Positions 23,556 through 31,830 of a DNA stretch of 35,326 nt are shown here, in pieces; within the stretch, counting starts at the first letter, position 1; every line of letters begins with the position of its first letter. This DNA comes from a virus. The notes under the pieces are model-generated. The model was given only the letters and a program-made list of their open reading frames with translations. It was not told where the DNA came from and did not search any database. The stretch is taken from the IMG/VR virus record IMGVR_UViG_3300017727_002787, positions 1 to 35,326 of that record. One strand, given 5' to 3'. A program made the translations under genes and the position numbers.

Positions 23556-23783
23556 ATGAATCAACTCAATCCAAATATTAAGCCAACCGATATGCAACCT
23601 ATTATATGCAAAGAGTGCGGAGGTATGTATTTTCGTCAGGTAATGGCCATTAATAAAGTTTCAAAATTCTTAACAGGACAAGACAAAGATACCATGGTAC
23701 CAGTACCCGTATTTAGATGTGATGACTGTGGTGCTATACCAGAAGAATTTCAACCAGTAAAAATAAAGAAAAATGACAAGTAA
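23556..23783 (+). CDS. Small zinc-ribbon protein
   Basis: A 75-residue protein with two C-x2-C pairs, CKEC (18-21) and CDDC (53-56), separated by a hydrophobic/basic stretch, which makes a four-Cys zinc ribbon (LIICKECGGMYFRQV...VFRCDDCGAI). Such ribbons bind nucleic acid or proteins; the specific role is unknown. It lies between clamp-loader genes. A separate small ORF starts inside its last codons. Confidence 0.7.
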   Translation: MNQLNPNIKPTDMQPIICKECGGMYFRQVMAINKVSKFLTGQDKDTMVPVPVFRCDDCGAIPEEFQPVKIKKNDK

Positions 23784-23949
23784 ATTTGAAATTGGCGATA
23801 AAGCTATAAAACCCAAAGGATATGATTTTCCATGTACTATAGTATCAGTGTTTACTACAGTTAAGGGAGATATTCGAGTCGTAGGAGAAATGGACGACTA
23901 CGGTCTATTACATATATTCAATGAAAATCAATTAGAATTAGCAAAATAA
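23773..23949 (+). CDS. Small protein (58 aa), SH3/KOW-like guess
   Basis: ATG inside the end of the zinc-ribbon gene, stop TAA at 23947-23949. The sequence runs FEIGDKAIKPKGYDFPCTIVSVF, TVKGDIRVVGEMDDYGLLHIFNENQLELAK. The 'GD.A...G...P..I..V' lead and 'R.VV.EM...GLLHIF...QLE' end form a small beta-barrel-like layout seen in phage proteins. Too short for a firm assignment, but frame, overlap and composition support a real gene. Confidence 0.6.
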   Translation: MTSKFEIGDKAIKPKGYDFPCTIVSVFTTVKGDIRVVGEMDDYGLLHIFNENQLELAK

Positions 23950-23953
23950 ATAT

Positions 23954-24100
23954 ATGCACGAAATATTTCACATTATCGGATTATGTCCTGATCATTTTAG
24001 TCATATTAATTTAATTGATATTGTTATGGCAAATCACGAAAACTTATCACAAATTAATCCTAATCTAATAATAAAAAAACTATGGCGGAAAAGATCTTAA
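23954..24100 (+). CDS. Very small protein (48 aa) of unknown role
   Basis: ATG four bases after the previous stop, TAA at 24098-24100, overlapping the start of the next gene by 19 nt. It contains FHIIGLCPDHFSHINLIDIV with one Cys and several His, then a basic end (IIKKLWRKRS). I recall similar short 'CPD...H..L(L/I)D' proteins from T4-like phages, but this is weak. Confidence 0.5.
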   Translation: MHEIFHIIGLCPDHFSHINLIDIVMANHENLSQINPNLIIKKLWRKRS

Positions 24101-24297
24101 AAGGAACAATTACTATTGTATTTAAAACTAGTAATCGAACCAATGCTCGTGTAAAAATGAAAACATATAAAAAAAAGAGTATTGATGATATTTTAACTGC
24201 AAAAAAATTGGTTGGCGTCCCAGAAAATGCTATAATATTGGAAATGGGAATGGGTACCGAGTTTGAAAAACAATGGAAACAAAAATATAAATTATAA
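24082..24297 (+). CDS. Small basic protein of unknown role
   Basis: A 71-residue protein with beta-strand-like repeats at the start (GTITIVFKTSNR, ARVKMKTYKKKS) and a net positive charge, which would suit nucleic-acid contact. No family is recognised. Its stop shares a base with the gp62 ATG (TAATG), so it is translated with the clamp loader. Confidence 0.6.
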   Translation: MAEKILKGTITIVFKTSNRTNARVKMKTYKKKSIDDILTAKKLVGVPENAIILEMGMGTEFEKQWKQKYKL

Positions 24298-24728
24298 TGG
24301 CAAGTATATTTGATTTTATAAACGGCGTAACTAGTAAAAAGAAAAAGTGGGAAGAATGGTCAGAACCAGATCAAAAGAAGTTTGCTCCATTTATTGTGAA
24401 TAGGTGGCTATCAATGAGAATGGAACTAACTGATTTAGTTAATGAACTTCAATGTTATACTATTGGTCAATTGAAGCCTAGAGATACATATAAATTGTAT
24501 CATGATCTATTACCAAGTAATAAAGCATTTGCTAAATATATAAAAGGCAAGAAATCTGATAAGTATGATGTTAAACTAATACAGCAATTTGCAGAGCATT
24601 ATCAAGTAAGTAAATCCGAAGTAACTGAATATTTAGAATTATTAGATAAAGACAGTTGTGATCGAATACTTTCATTATATGGATATAATAAAACAGAAAA
24701 AAAGAAATTATTGAAAGGAATAAAATGA
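24297..24728 (+). CDS. 62: Clamp loader small subunit (T4 gp62-like)
   Basis: A 143-residue protein with the gp62 pattern: IFDFINGVTSKKKKWEEWS, KFAPFIVNRWLSM, LVNELQCYTIGQL, YKLYHDLLPSNKAF, KYIKGKK. In T4 it is 187 aa, so this is a short version with a reduced C-terminus. It partners gp44 (22618) but is separated from it by four small genes, unlike the adjacent T4 order. Its stop overlaps the next ATG (ATGA). Confidence 0.8.
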   Translation: MASIFDFINGVTSKKKKWEEWSEPDQKKFAPFIVNRWLSMRMELTDLVNELQCYTIGQLKPRDTYKLYHDLLPSNKAFAKYIKGKKSDKYDVKLIQQFAEHYQVSKSEVTEYLELLDKDSCDRILSLYGYNKTEKKKLLKGIK

Positions 24729-24937
24729 GTATAAAAGAAATACCATTCACACATACCCAGAAACATTATATCGGCAAGGATAGTCTATATAAATTTGCAA
24801 CAGATTGGGAACTCAATGCATATGAATTTGATATTCTCAAACGAATTGTAAGATGTCGACGGAAAGGTAACTTTGAACAAGACTTAAATAAAACTAAAGA
24901 TGTAATTGATATTTATCTAAAAGAATTTGATGACTAA
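24725..24937 (+). CDS. DUF3310-like small protein
   Basis: A 70-residue protein with HYIGKDSLYKFA, then YEFDILKRIVRCRRKGNFEQDLNKTKDVIDIYL. This follows the pattern 'HY ... F..GN.iKY..R...K...DL.K....L' of the DUF3310 family (sometimes called phage nucleotide kinases). A biochemical role is not established. It overlaps the upstream gene by 4 nt and the downstream start by 8 nt. Confidence 0.6.
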   Translation: MSIKEIPFTHTQKHYIGKDSLYKFATDWELNAYEFDILKRIVRCRRKGNFEQDLNKTKDVIDIYLKEFDD

Positions 24938-25307
24938 GAAAAAGCCTGATCAAGTAGTTGACAATCCTGGCATCATGCCGTATACTACAAACGTAGGTGC
25001 ACCAGCTATACGCAAAGACGATGTAGATCTATGGAAACAACGAAGTGTAACAAAAGTTAATCACCAATTTAAAACTAGGTTTGAAGAACTCAAAAAACAA
25101 TATGAACAATTGGTAGATGAGTTTGAATGGAATGATCTTGTATATAATGCAAAATATTCTTTCGAGCCAATTATTGGCGAAACATATCATTTATATTACA
25201 AAGGGGATGAACCATTCCTTTCTTTAATTGCGCCTAATGAATGGAATAAACCTTATATTGGATCGTTTACGTTAGATAGTAATAACAAATGGATTAAACA
25301 AAAATAA
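24930..25307 (+). CDS. DUF2452-like protein
   Basis: A 125-residue protein. The ATG at 24930 is preferred to a TTG three bases earlier. Residues 10-30 (VVDNPGIMPYTTNVGAPAI) and the end (EPIIGETYHLYYKG, FLSLIAPNEW, GSFTLDSNNKW) match the DUF2452 pattern of unknown function found in bacteria and phages. The middle has a coiled-coil-prone run (FKTRFEELKKQYEQLVDEF). No catalytic residues stand out. Confidence 0.65.
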   Translation: MTKKKPDQVVDNPGIMPYTTNVGAPAIRKDDVDLWKQRSVTKVNHQFKTRFEELKKQYEQLVDEFEWNDLVYNAKYSFEPIIGETYHLYYKGDEPFLSLIAPNEWNKPYIGSFTLDSNNKWIKQK

Positions 25308-25356
25308 ATTAGGTTATTAGCAATATTTTTCTTATATTAATAATAAAAGAAGTAAT

Positions 25357-25956
25357 ATGGCAAATCATGTTTATACTAATATTCATATACGATTCGAAGA
25401 TGAAAAAGCGTGTCGTAAATTTGAATCCGATATTTTGCAATATGATAAATGGATGAATAGTCCCGATACAGATGACTCTGTAACTACATATTGGCAACGA
25501 ATCACGAAACTACAAGATTCATATTTTAACATAATATGTCCTGATGTAGAACAAACAAGGGATGATTATATTGACAAGTTGGGTGCAAAATGGATATCTT
25601 TTGAAGATATCGATATCGACGAATCAGAAATTAATTTAAACATAACTTCAGCATGGAGTCCAGCCCATGGTTTATTTGAGAGAATCTATAATCATGTTTC
25701 AGAGATGGATCCGGATGCTAGTCTACTAATTGATTGGGAAGATGAGGGGATGAATTTTATTGGTGCTGCATCATATAATAAATTCGGCGATGATTGGGAT
25801 GAATATGAACCAACCGAAGAAGATTTACTATTACTAAATGATGAGGACGAAGATCGCAGTGATGAATTTTATGAGATGATTAATGATCGAATGTCTGAAT
25901 TAATAGATTGTGTATTATATAATACTAGTTTCACATTAAATGGATCTGATGAGTAA
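25357..25956 (+). CDS. Api92-like ferredoxin-fold protein
   Basis: A 199-residue protein that opens MANHVYTNIHIRF and contains LGAKWISFED, then ITSAWSPAHGLFERI and WEDEGMNFIGA. These fit the Api92-like/DUF1281-type family of phage and plasmid proteins with a ferredoxin-like domain, whose function is unknown. The C-terminus is a long acidic stretch (from about 145) followed by a closing helix. It has its own gap and AT-rich element upstream (25318-25356) and overlaps the next gene by 17 nt (or 8 nt if that gene starts at 25949). Confidence 0.65.
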   Translation: MANHVYTNIHIRFEDEKACRKFESDILQYDKWMNSPDTDDSVTTYWQRITKLQDSYFNIICPDVEQTRDDYIDKLGAKWISFEDIDIDESEINLNITSAWSPAHGLFERIYNHVSEMDPDASLLIDWEDEGMNFIGAASYNKFGDDWDEYEPTEEDLLLLNDEDEDRSDEFYEMINDRMSELIDCVLYNTSFTLNGSDE

Positions 25957-26911
25957 AGAAAACGTAAATTATATTAGTCCGGTTTATAGATTGTCAGTAA
26001 GAGATCCAAAGTCGGTGCCAACTAGAATTTCATATTCACAATGGTCAATGTATGAAAAATGTCCATTGAATTGGAAGTTAGCATATATTGATCGATTAGC
26101 ACCATTCACGGCATCTATTGATACTGTCTTTGGAACTGCATTCCATGAGACACTTCAACACTTTCTAACGGTTATGTATACTGAGTCTGTAAAGAAAGCA
26201 GATGCAATAGATTTACCAGACTTATTAATGGAAAATCTTAAAATTGAATACAGTAAATGTGTTGCTGATCGTAACGGTGAGCATTTTTCGAATCCATTAC
26301 AATTAGCAGAATATCATGAAGATGGTGTTGCTATATTAGATTGGTTCAAAAAGCGTAGAGGACAATATTTTTCGAGTCGTGATTATGAGTTGCTAGGAAT
26401 AGAAATGGAATTGTGTACTCCAGCATCTCAAAAGAATTCATCAGTATACTGGTATGGATTTATGGATTTAGTGTTACGGCATAAACCTACTAATACTATA
26501 GAAATTTTTGATATAAAAACTAGCAGAATGGGTTGGAATAAATATCAAAAAGCAGACTCATTAAAGTCAGCTCAATTAGTTACATATAAAACATATTTCT
26601 CAGAACAATATGGTGTTCCTAAGGAAAATATCAATGTAGAGTTTTTCATAGTTAAGCGAAAGCTAATGGAGAATTCAATGTTTCCTCAAAAACGGGTTCA
26701 GCAACATCAACCAGCATCGGGTACAGTTACACAGAAAAAAATACAAAAGCGTATAGATGAATTTATAGAAACATGTTTCGACGAAGCTGGAAATAAGAAT
26801 AAAGAAAGAGAGTATTTGGCATTAGCCGGTAAGGGGGCTAAACATTGTAAGTGGTGTCCATTTAAAACTGATTATGAAAATTGTCCTAAAGAAAATAGGA
26901 TTCGAGAATAG
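25940..26911 (+). CDS. PD-(D/E)XK exonuclease with 4-Cys iron-sulfur site (Cas4/AddB-like)
   Basis: A 323-residue nuclease of the PDDEXK_1 (RecB/Cas4) family. SYSQWSMYEKCP (31-42) opens the fold, FGTAFHETLQ gives His69, GFMDLVLR gives Asp176, and EIFDIKTS gives Asp191-x-Lys193, the metal site. Cys41, Cys303, Cys306 and Cys315 (KHCKWCPF...ENCP) form the split four-Cys pattern of the Fe-S cluster in Cas4 and AddB. Likely a DNA end-processing exonuclease for recombination or packaging. The start could also be the ATG at 25949. No RecD-like partner is seen nearby. Confidence 0.82.
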   Translation: MDLMSKENVNYISPVYRLSVRDPKSVPTRISYSQWSMYEKCPLNWKLAYIDRLAPFTASIDTVFGTAFHETLQHFLTVMYTESVKKADAIDLPDLLMENLKIEYSKCVADRNGEHFSNPLQLAEYHEDGVAILDWFKKRRGQYFSSRDYELLGIEMELCTPASQKNSSVYWYGFMDLVLRHKPTNTIEIFDIKTSRMGWNKYQKADSLKSAQLVTYKTYFSEQYGVPKENINVEFFIVKRKLMENSMFPQKRVQQHQPASGTVTQKKIQKRIDEFIETCFDEAGNKNKEREYLALAGKGAKHCKWCPFKTDYENCPKENRIRE

Positions 26912-26916
26912 TTTTT

Positions 26917-26932
26917 TATATTATATAATATA
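26917..26932. repeat. 16-bp perfect AT palindrome at the 26932 start
   Basis: TATATTATATAATATA, identical on both strands, preceded by six T and running into the A of the next start codon. Not a terminator by shape (no GC, T-run on the wrong side). Possibly a promoter or operator, as with the palindromes at 4426, 12241 and 30320. Confidence 0.35.
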
Positions 26933-27153
26933 TGTATAAACCACATAAACATAAACACGTATATGTATATGATTTTGTTTTGAGTAAACACAAATCACAT
27001 AGTGTCGGATATGCAAAGTGCGAATATACTTTATGTACTGACATTACCGGACCTAACACGAAACAGAATAGAAAATTATTAGAAATTGGTTTACGCATAG
27101 CATATAAGCATTATCCAAAAACAGTTAAGTTTGCATATGAAAAATACGACTAA
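26932..27153 (+). CDS. Unknown small protein (73 aa)
   Basis: A basic, His/Tyr-rich protein (MYKPHKHKHVYVYDFVL...) with two Cys (GYAKCEYTLC) that could make a small metal site with the His cluster. No known family. It overlaps the next gene by 17 nt. The start follows the AT palindrome with no ribosome-binding site. Confidence 0.55.
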   Translation: MYKPHKHKHVYVYDFVLSKHKSHSVGYAKCEYTLCTDITGPNTKQNRKLLEIGLRIAYKHYPKTVKFAYEKYD

Positions 27154-27547
27154 CGTTGCAGTTATAGGAAATAAGAATTGGCAGAATCGACGTAAAGTTC
27201 AAGAAACGCTGCAAGGATTAAAAAGTAAATTCGATGAAGTTGTAATCATAGGCGCTGGTGGTTCTGAGGGGGCTAATAGTATGATTAGAAAATATACATT
27301 AGAATTTGGAATGAATTATAAAGAATATAATCCATCATATTCAGGATATAATCTATATTCGGCAATGCCAAAGACATATTATGGTAAATCATATCACTTT
27401 AGTCAATTACACCACAGAATGAAACTTATTGCACAAAATTGTGATTATATGATTATTATGACAAATGAATCCACAATGGATCCGTTTTTAAAAACAGCAT
27501 ATAGTAATATTAATAAACAAAATAAACCAGTAGTTTTACTAGGTTGA
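27137..27547 (+). CDS. SLOG-fold (DUF2493-like) nucleotide-binding protein
   Basis: A 136-residue Rossmann-like protein. VAVIGNKNWQNRRKVQETL opens like the SLOG/DUF2493 'G.R.....V...L' pattern, then VVIIGAGGSEGANSMIRKYTLEFG is the nucleotide-binding 'sGga.GaD...' segment, and CDYMIIMTNESTMDP and NKPVVLLG close the fold. SLOG domains bind nucleotide-derived ligands such as ADP-ribose or cytokinin precursors. Here it is a single domain without a partner. The ATG at 27137 is chosen over an upstream TTG. Confidence 0.65.
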   Translation: MKNTTNVAVIGNKNWQNRRKVQETLQGLKSKFDEVVIIGAGGSEGANSMIRKYTLEFGMNYKEYNPSYSGYNLYSAMPKTYYGKSYHFSQLHHRMKLIAQNCDYMIIMTNESTMDPFLKTAYSNINKQNKPVVLLG

Positions 27548-27576
27548 TATTTATATAAAAGTTATAAGGAGTTTAA

Positions 27577-29049
27577 ATGGAGTTACCAAAAATACAAACA
27601 ATAGACAACAACAAATCTACAAAAAAGAAAATTTTATTATTATCCGATGATTTTCGATTACCTAGCGGCATCGGAACTATTAGTCGCGAAATTATTTTAA
27701 AAACAGTACATCATTATGATTGGATACAGTTAGGAGCTGCATTACAACATCCAGAGCATGGCAAAGCACAAAATGTATCAAAACAGATTCAGGAAGAAAC
27801 TGGTGTAGCTGATGCTGATGTAAAAGTTATTCCATGGACAGGGTATGGTGATCGAAACGTATTATTTTCTATAATTAATCAAGAAAAACCAGATGTAATT
27901 TTACACTTTACAGATCCTAGATATTGGATATGGTTATATTCATTAGAACATGAGATTAAAACTACATATGGAATCCCAATAGCATATTATTCAATTTGGG
28001 ATGATCTCCCATATCCAATGTGGAACGCCCCTTATTACGGCAGTTGTGATTTGATTATGGGAATCAGTAAGCAATCAGATAATATACATAGAGAAGTTCT
28101 TAAACAGAACGGTTTTGGGGTATATGATTATGATTCAAAATCTAATTCTAATTCTAATGGCATTATTACTGGTTATGTACCACATGGATTAGATCACAAT
28201 ATATATAAACCACTTCCAGACAATGACCCGGCATATGTTAAAATATTAGAACAAGTAAAAACAAAGAATGATGCTGAATTTGTAGTGTTTTGGAATAATC
28301 GGAATATTAGAAGAAAACAACCAGCAGATGTAATATTAGCATTTAAATTGTTTAATGATATGTTACCAGAAGAGCAGCGATCTAAAACAATGTTATTGAT
28401 GCATACCTCAGCAGTTGACACAAATGGAACAGACTTAAGAGCAGTAGCAAAACACATTGCTCCAAATTGTAAAATTGTATTTTCTGAAGCAAAACTCCCA
28501 ATACAAGATCTTAACGCAGTATATAACTCAGTAGATGTAGTAATTAATATAGCTAGCAATGAAGGATGGGGATTGAGTAGTACTGAAGCATTATTATCTG
28601 GAACTCCTATTATTAATAATGTTACTGGTGGGTTACAAGATCAATGTGGATTTAGAAATGAACATGGGAAATTAATTGAATTCACCCAAGACTTTCCAAC
28701 TAATCATAAAGCAAAATATGCAGATCATGGAGTATGGGTGAAGCCAATATTTCCTAGTAATAGATCAATACAGGGATCTGTAGCAACACCATTTATATTC
28801 GATGATCGAGTTCAATCAGAACATGTAGCAGTTGCAATATACGATTGGTATATTACTGAGCCAGAACAAAGAAAGGCAGCTGGTTTAGCAGGAAGAGAGT
28901 TTTGTTTAGAGAATGGGTTAACTTCTGAGCAAATGGGTAATAAAATGATTGAAATGATGGACATGTTAATAAGCCAACCAATAACACGTCCTAGATACAC
29001 ATTTAACAAAGTAGAAGAAAAACAATACGAAAATATAGGAATATCATAA
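27577..29049 (+). CDS. Glycosyltransferase, GT4-like
   Basis: A 490-residue GT-B transferase. The N-terminal segment ILLLSDDFRLPSGIGTISREI is the typical 'D....GG.....' acceptor start. SIWDDLPYPMWN and MGISKQSDN follow, then FVVFWNNRNIRRKQPADVILAF (donor-domain entry), VVINIASNEGWGLSSTEALLSGTP (the E-x7-E and G-x-P elements), and a closing helix near the end. A full AAGGAG ribosome-binding site lies 5 bases before the ATG, the best in the window. It overlaps the next transferase by one base. Confidence 0.88.
   Translation: MELPKIQTIDNNKSTKKKILLLSDDFRLPSGIGTISREIILKTVHHYDWIQLGAALQHPEHGKAQNVSKQIQEETGVADADVKVIPWTGYGDRNVLFSIINQEKPDVILHFTDPRYWIWLYSLEHEIKTTYGIPIAYYSIWDDLPYPMWNAPYYGSCDLIMGISKQSDNIHREVLKQNGFGVYDYDSKSNSNSNGIITGYVPHGLDHNIYKPLPDNDPAYVKILEQVKTKNDAEFVVFWNNRNIRRKQPADVILAFKLFNDMLPEEQRSKTMLLMHTSAVDTNGTDLRAVAKHIAPNCKIVFSEAKLPIQDLNAVYNSVDVVINIASNEGWGLSSTEALLSGTPIINNVTGGLQDQCGFRNEHGKLIEFTQDFPTNHKAKYADHGVWVKPIFPSNRSIQGSVATPFIFDDRVQSEHVAVAIYDWYITEPEQRKAAGLAGREFCLENGLTSEQMGNKMIEMMDMLISQPITRPRYTFNKVEEKQYENIGIS
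28141..28158 (+). repeat. (TCTAAT)x3 tandem repeat inside the GT4 gene
   Basis: Three perfect copies of TCTAAT, each coding Ser-Asn, in a low-complexity loop (SKSNSNSNG). Copy-number change by slippage would keep the frame, adding or removing Ser-Asn pairs only. Confidence 0.5.
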
Positions 29050-30311
29050 TGAGAAAAGTAGTTATATCATCACCAGTCGCAACACAATCTGGTTACGGAC
29101 ACCATGCCCGAGAAATTATTAAACAGTTTATAGATAAAAAAGGCAAAGAGTGGGAAATTAATCTACTATCAATGCCATGGGGTAATACGCCGTTTACATA
29201 TCCCATACCAAATGATTGGAAACAACGATGTATTGGATTACCATTACAGACTAAACCGGATATTTGGGTACAAATAACAGTACCAAATGAATTTCAAGCT
29301 GTTGGTCAATATAATATAGGAGTAACCGCTGGTACCGAAGGAAGTGTTTGTAATCCGGATTGGATTAATTCGATTAATCAGATGCAATTGATAATTGTAC
29401 CAAGTGAATTCACAAAGAAAACATTTGAAGATACCGCAGCACAATCAGGCAAACCTATAACAACAAATATTCAAGTTATTTCAGAATATTTTGATGATAC
29501 TGTATATAGCAATAAAAACGTAACAACATCAATACCAGCATTAGATTCGATTAAAGAAAAGAATGCATTCTTAATATGTGGTCATTGGCTGCAAGGTATT
29601 TTAGGAGAAGATCGAAAAAATATTAGTGGCGCAGTGCATTGTTTCTTTAAGTCATTTAAAGACAAACAAAGATCTACCCAGCCAGCATTGGTATTGAAAA
29701 CTAGTGGTGCAACATATAGTGTAACAGATCATTGGGAAATTGAAAAAAAGATAGAACAAGTACGAAATACTTTTGGGGATGAAATACACAAACTACCTCC
29801 AGTATATTTATTACACGGTGATTTAACTAATGCAGAAATGAATGCGTTGTATAATCATCCCAAGATAAAAGCAATGGTATCATTTACTAAGGCAGAAGGA
29901 TTTGGAAGGCCATTACTCGAATTTGCATCAACTGGGAAGCCTATAATGGCTCCGCATTATTCCGGGCAGTCAGACTTCTTGAAAAAAGAATTTATATGTG
30001 CATTACCAGGAACAATGACAAATATACATGAATCTGCAGCAAATGATTTTCTTTTAAAAGAAGCACAGTGGTTTACAGTTGATTATGGATATGCTAGTAA
30101 AATGTTTGTTGATATACTAAAGAATACTAAGAAATGGAATGAGTTATCAAAAAGACAACGATATTTTGTTAATAGTAACTTTACTGAAACGTCTATTACG
30201 AAGCGGTATGATGAAGTATTAGAAATTATTGACGCTGGAATTGAATCTATTCCAAAACATGTAGAATTAAAACTTCCTAAATTAGAATTGCCGAAACTAC
30301 AAAAAGTATAG
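29049..30311 (+). CDS. Glycosyltransferase, GT4-like
   Basis: A 420-residue transferase. VVISSPVATQSGYGHHAREI is an N-terminal acceptor-domain start with the flexible glycine loop, VPSEFTKKTFE and LICGHWLQGILGEDRKNISGAV follow, and FTKAEGFGRPLLEFASTGKPI is the donor-binding E-x7-E region. The last residues repeat LPKLELPKLQK, a low-complexity tail. It starts on the last base of the preceding transferase stop (TAATG), so the two are coupled. Substrates are unknown. Confidence 0.85.
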   Translation: MRKVVISSPVATQSGYGHHAREIIKQFIDKKGKEWEINLLSMPWGNTPFTYPIPNDWKQRCIGLPLQTKPDIWVQITVPNEFQAVGQYNIGVTAGTEGSVCNPDWINSINQMQLIIVPSEFTKKTFEDTAAQSGKPITTNIQVISEYFDDTVYSNKNVTTSIPALDSIKEKNAFLICGHWLQGILGEDRKNISGAVHCFFKSFKDKQRSTQPALVLKTSGATYSVTDHWEIEKKIEQVRNTFGDEIHKLPPVYLLHGDLTNAEMNALYNHPKIKAMVSFTKAEGFGRPLLEFASTGKPIMAPHYSGQSDFLKKEFICALPGTMTNIHESAANDFLLKEAQWFTVDYGYASKMFVDILKNTKKWNELSKRQRYFVNSNFTETSITKRYDEVLEIIDAGIESIPKHVELKLPKLELPKLQKV

Positions 30312-30319
30312 GATTTTTG

Positions 30320-30334
30320 ATATAAATTTTATAT
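30320..30334. repeat. Inverted repeat ATATAA-ATT-TTATAT before the GT2 gene
   Basis: Six-base arms separated by ATT, in a 32-base gap. It resembles the other AT palindromes in gaps, with no GC stem. A regulatory role is a guess. Confidence 0.25.
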
Positions 30335-30343
30335 TATATATAT

Positions 30344-30964
30344 ATGAAGATAAGTTACGCAATTACCGTCTGTAATGAATTCGAAGAAATTCAAAAGCTA
30401 ATTCCATTTTTATTAGAAAATAAACGTGAAGAAGATGAAATTGTTATACAACAAGATAATACTAACCTTGATGGGGCTGTATATACTTATCTAGCTGGGC
30501 AGAAATTAAAAGACAATATTAAGTTTATTCAATTCCCACTCAATAAAGATTTTTCTCAATTTAAAAATAACCTAACAGATAATTGCACTGGAGATTATAT
30601 ATTCCAGATAGATGCTGATGAGATGCCTACCACGTATATGTTGGATATGATACCTGAAGTATTAAAACACAATGACGTTGACGTATTAAAGGTTCCAAGA
30701 ATAAATACGGTAGAAGGACTTACACAAGAACATGTAGATAAATGGAATTGGAACGTTAACAATCAAGGATGGGTAAATTTTCCAGACTTTCAATGGCGTG
30801 TTTACAAGAATGATAACAAGATAAAATGGAAAAATCCAGTTCATGAAGTATTAGACGGTTATCAAACAATAAGTTATCTTCCAATAAATGAAGAGTGGTG
30901 TTTCCGTCATCATAAGGTAATAGAAAAACAAGAACAACAAAATAAACTATATGAAGGATTATAA
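30344..30964 (+). CDS. Glycosyltransferase, GT2-like
   Basis: A 206-residue GT-A transferase. The N-terminus MKISYAITVCNEFEEI is the 'S..I...NE.E.I' entry typical of GT2, followed by YIFQIDADEMP, where Asp-Ala-Asp is the metal/nucleotide-binding DxD motif. WNWNVNNQGWVNFPDFQWRVYKN and the NPVHEVLDGY end are the acceptor region. It is shorter than average, so possibly a minimal catalytic domain. It overlaps the next gene's upstream codons. Confidence 0.83.
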   Translation: MKISYAITVCNEFEEIQKLIPFLLENKREEDEIVIQQDNTNLDGAVYTYLAGQKLKDNIKFIQFPLNKDFSQFKNNLTDNCTGDYIFQIDADEMPTTYMLDMIPEVLKHNDVDVLKVPRINTVEGLTQEHVDKWNWNVNNQGWVNFPDFQWRVYKNDNKIKWKNPVHEVLDGYQTISYLPINEEWCFRHHKVIEKQEQQNKLYEGL

Positions 30965-30965
30965 A

Positions 30966-31829
30966 ATGAAAACAAAAGTATTAATTACAGGAGGCTTAGG
31001 ATTTATTGGTTATAACTTAGTAAAGCGCCTATTAGAGACTACAGAATATGAAATAACCGTTATTGATAATTTGACATCAGATTCGAGTGACATTAACAAT
31101 AAACACGATGGAGTTAATTATATTATTGATGATATTAACAATATTAACAATGAAGAATATCAAAACATATCATATGATTTGATCTTTCATTTGGCAGCAC
31201 TTGCTCGTATTCAACCTTCATTTGAAGATCCAGTTTCATATTTTCAATCAAATGTATTAGGTACTGTAAGTATTTGTGAATTAGCAAGAAGATGTGGAGC
31301 TAAAATTATGTATGCTGCTAGTAGTTCAGCCGAAGCTGGACCAAAGTTAAATCCATATGCATTTACTAAATATACTGGTGAAGAGATTCTAAAAATGTAT
31401 GCAGAACTATATGACATATCAACAGTATGTGCAAGATTTTTCAATGTGTACGGCGATCGACAACCAACCGAAGGAACCTATGCCACAATTATTGGTATTT
31501 TTGAGCGTCAATCTTTAAATGATAAATCTTTAACAATTACTGGAGATGGGGAACAACGACGAGACTTTACTCATGTATATGATATTTGTGATGGGTTAAT
31601 ATGTTTAAGTAAAAATAAACATAGCGGAGAAATTTATAACTTAGGTACTGGTGTAAATTATTCAATTAATGAAATTGCTTCTATGTTTAGTGATAATACA
31701 ACATATATACCATCACGTGCAGGCGAAGCTAGAATTACATTAGCAGATATTAGTGAAACTAAAAAATATGGATATAATCCAAAACAAAGTATTGAGTCAT
31801 ATATTAAAGAATTTTTAACTAAACAATAA
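30966..31829 (+). CDS. Extended SDR NAD-dependent sugar epimerase/dehydratase
   Basis: A 287-residue protein. The ATG at 30966 (MKTKVLITGGLGFIGYNL) is chosen over an upstream in-frame ATG at 30951. It has the Rossmann G9-G-L-G12-F-I-G15, FHLAALARIQ (N-A-A-like motif), the Ser catalytic region ASSSAEAG, and the YxxxK active site in NPYAFTK. It acts on nucleotide sugars (epimerase or 4,6-dehydratase). No further distinction is safe. The pathway is that of the neighbouring transferases. Confidence 0.87.
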   Translation: MKTKVLITGGLGFIGYNLVKRLLETTEYEITVIDNLTSDSSDINNKHDGVNYIIDDINNINNEEYQNISYDLIFHLAALARIQPSFEDPVSYFQSNVLGTVSICELARRCGAKIMYAASSSAEAGPKLNPYAFTKYTGEEILKMYAELYDISTVCARFFNVYGDRQPTEGTYATIIGIFERQSLNDKSLTITGDGEQRRDFTHVYDICDGLICLSKNKHSGEIYNLGTGVNYSINEIASMFSDNTTYIPSRAGEARITLADISETKKYGYNPKQSIESYIKEFLTKQ

Positions 31830-31830
31830 A

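Noticed and set aside
28194-28559. 121-codon minus-strand open frame inside a GT4 gene
   Set aside because: Antisense shadow of a clear glycosyltransferase, with no start context or domain of its own.
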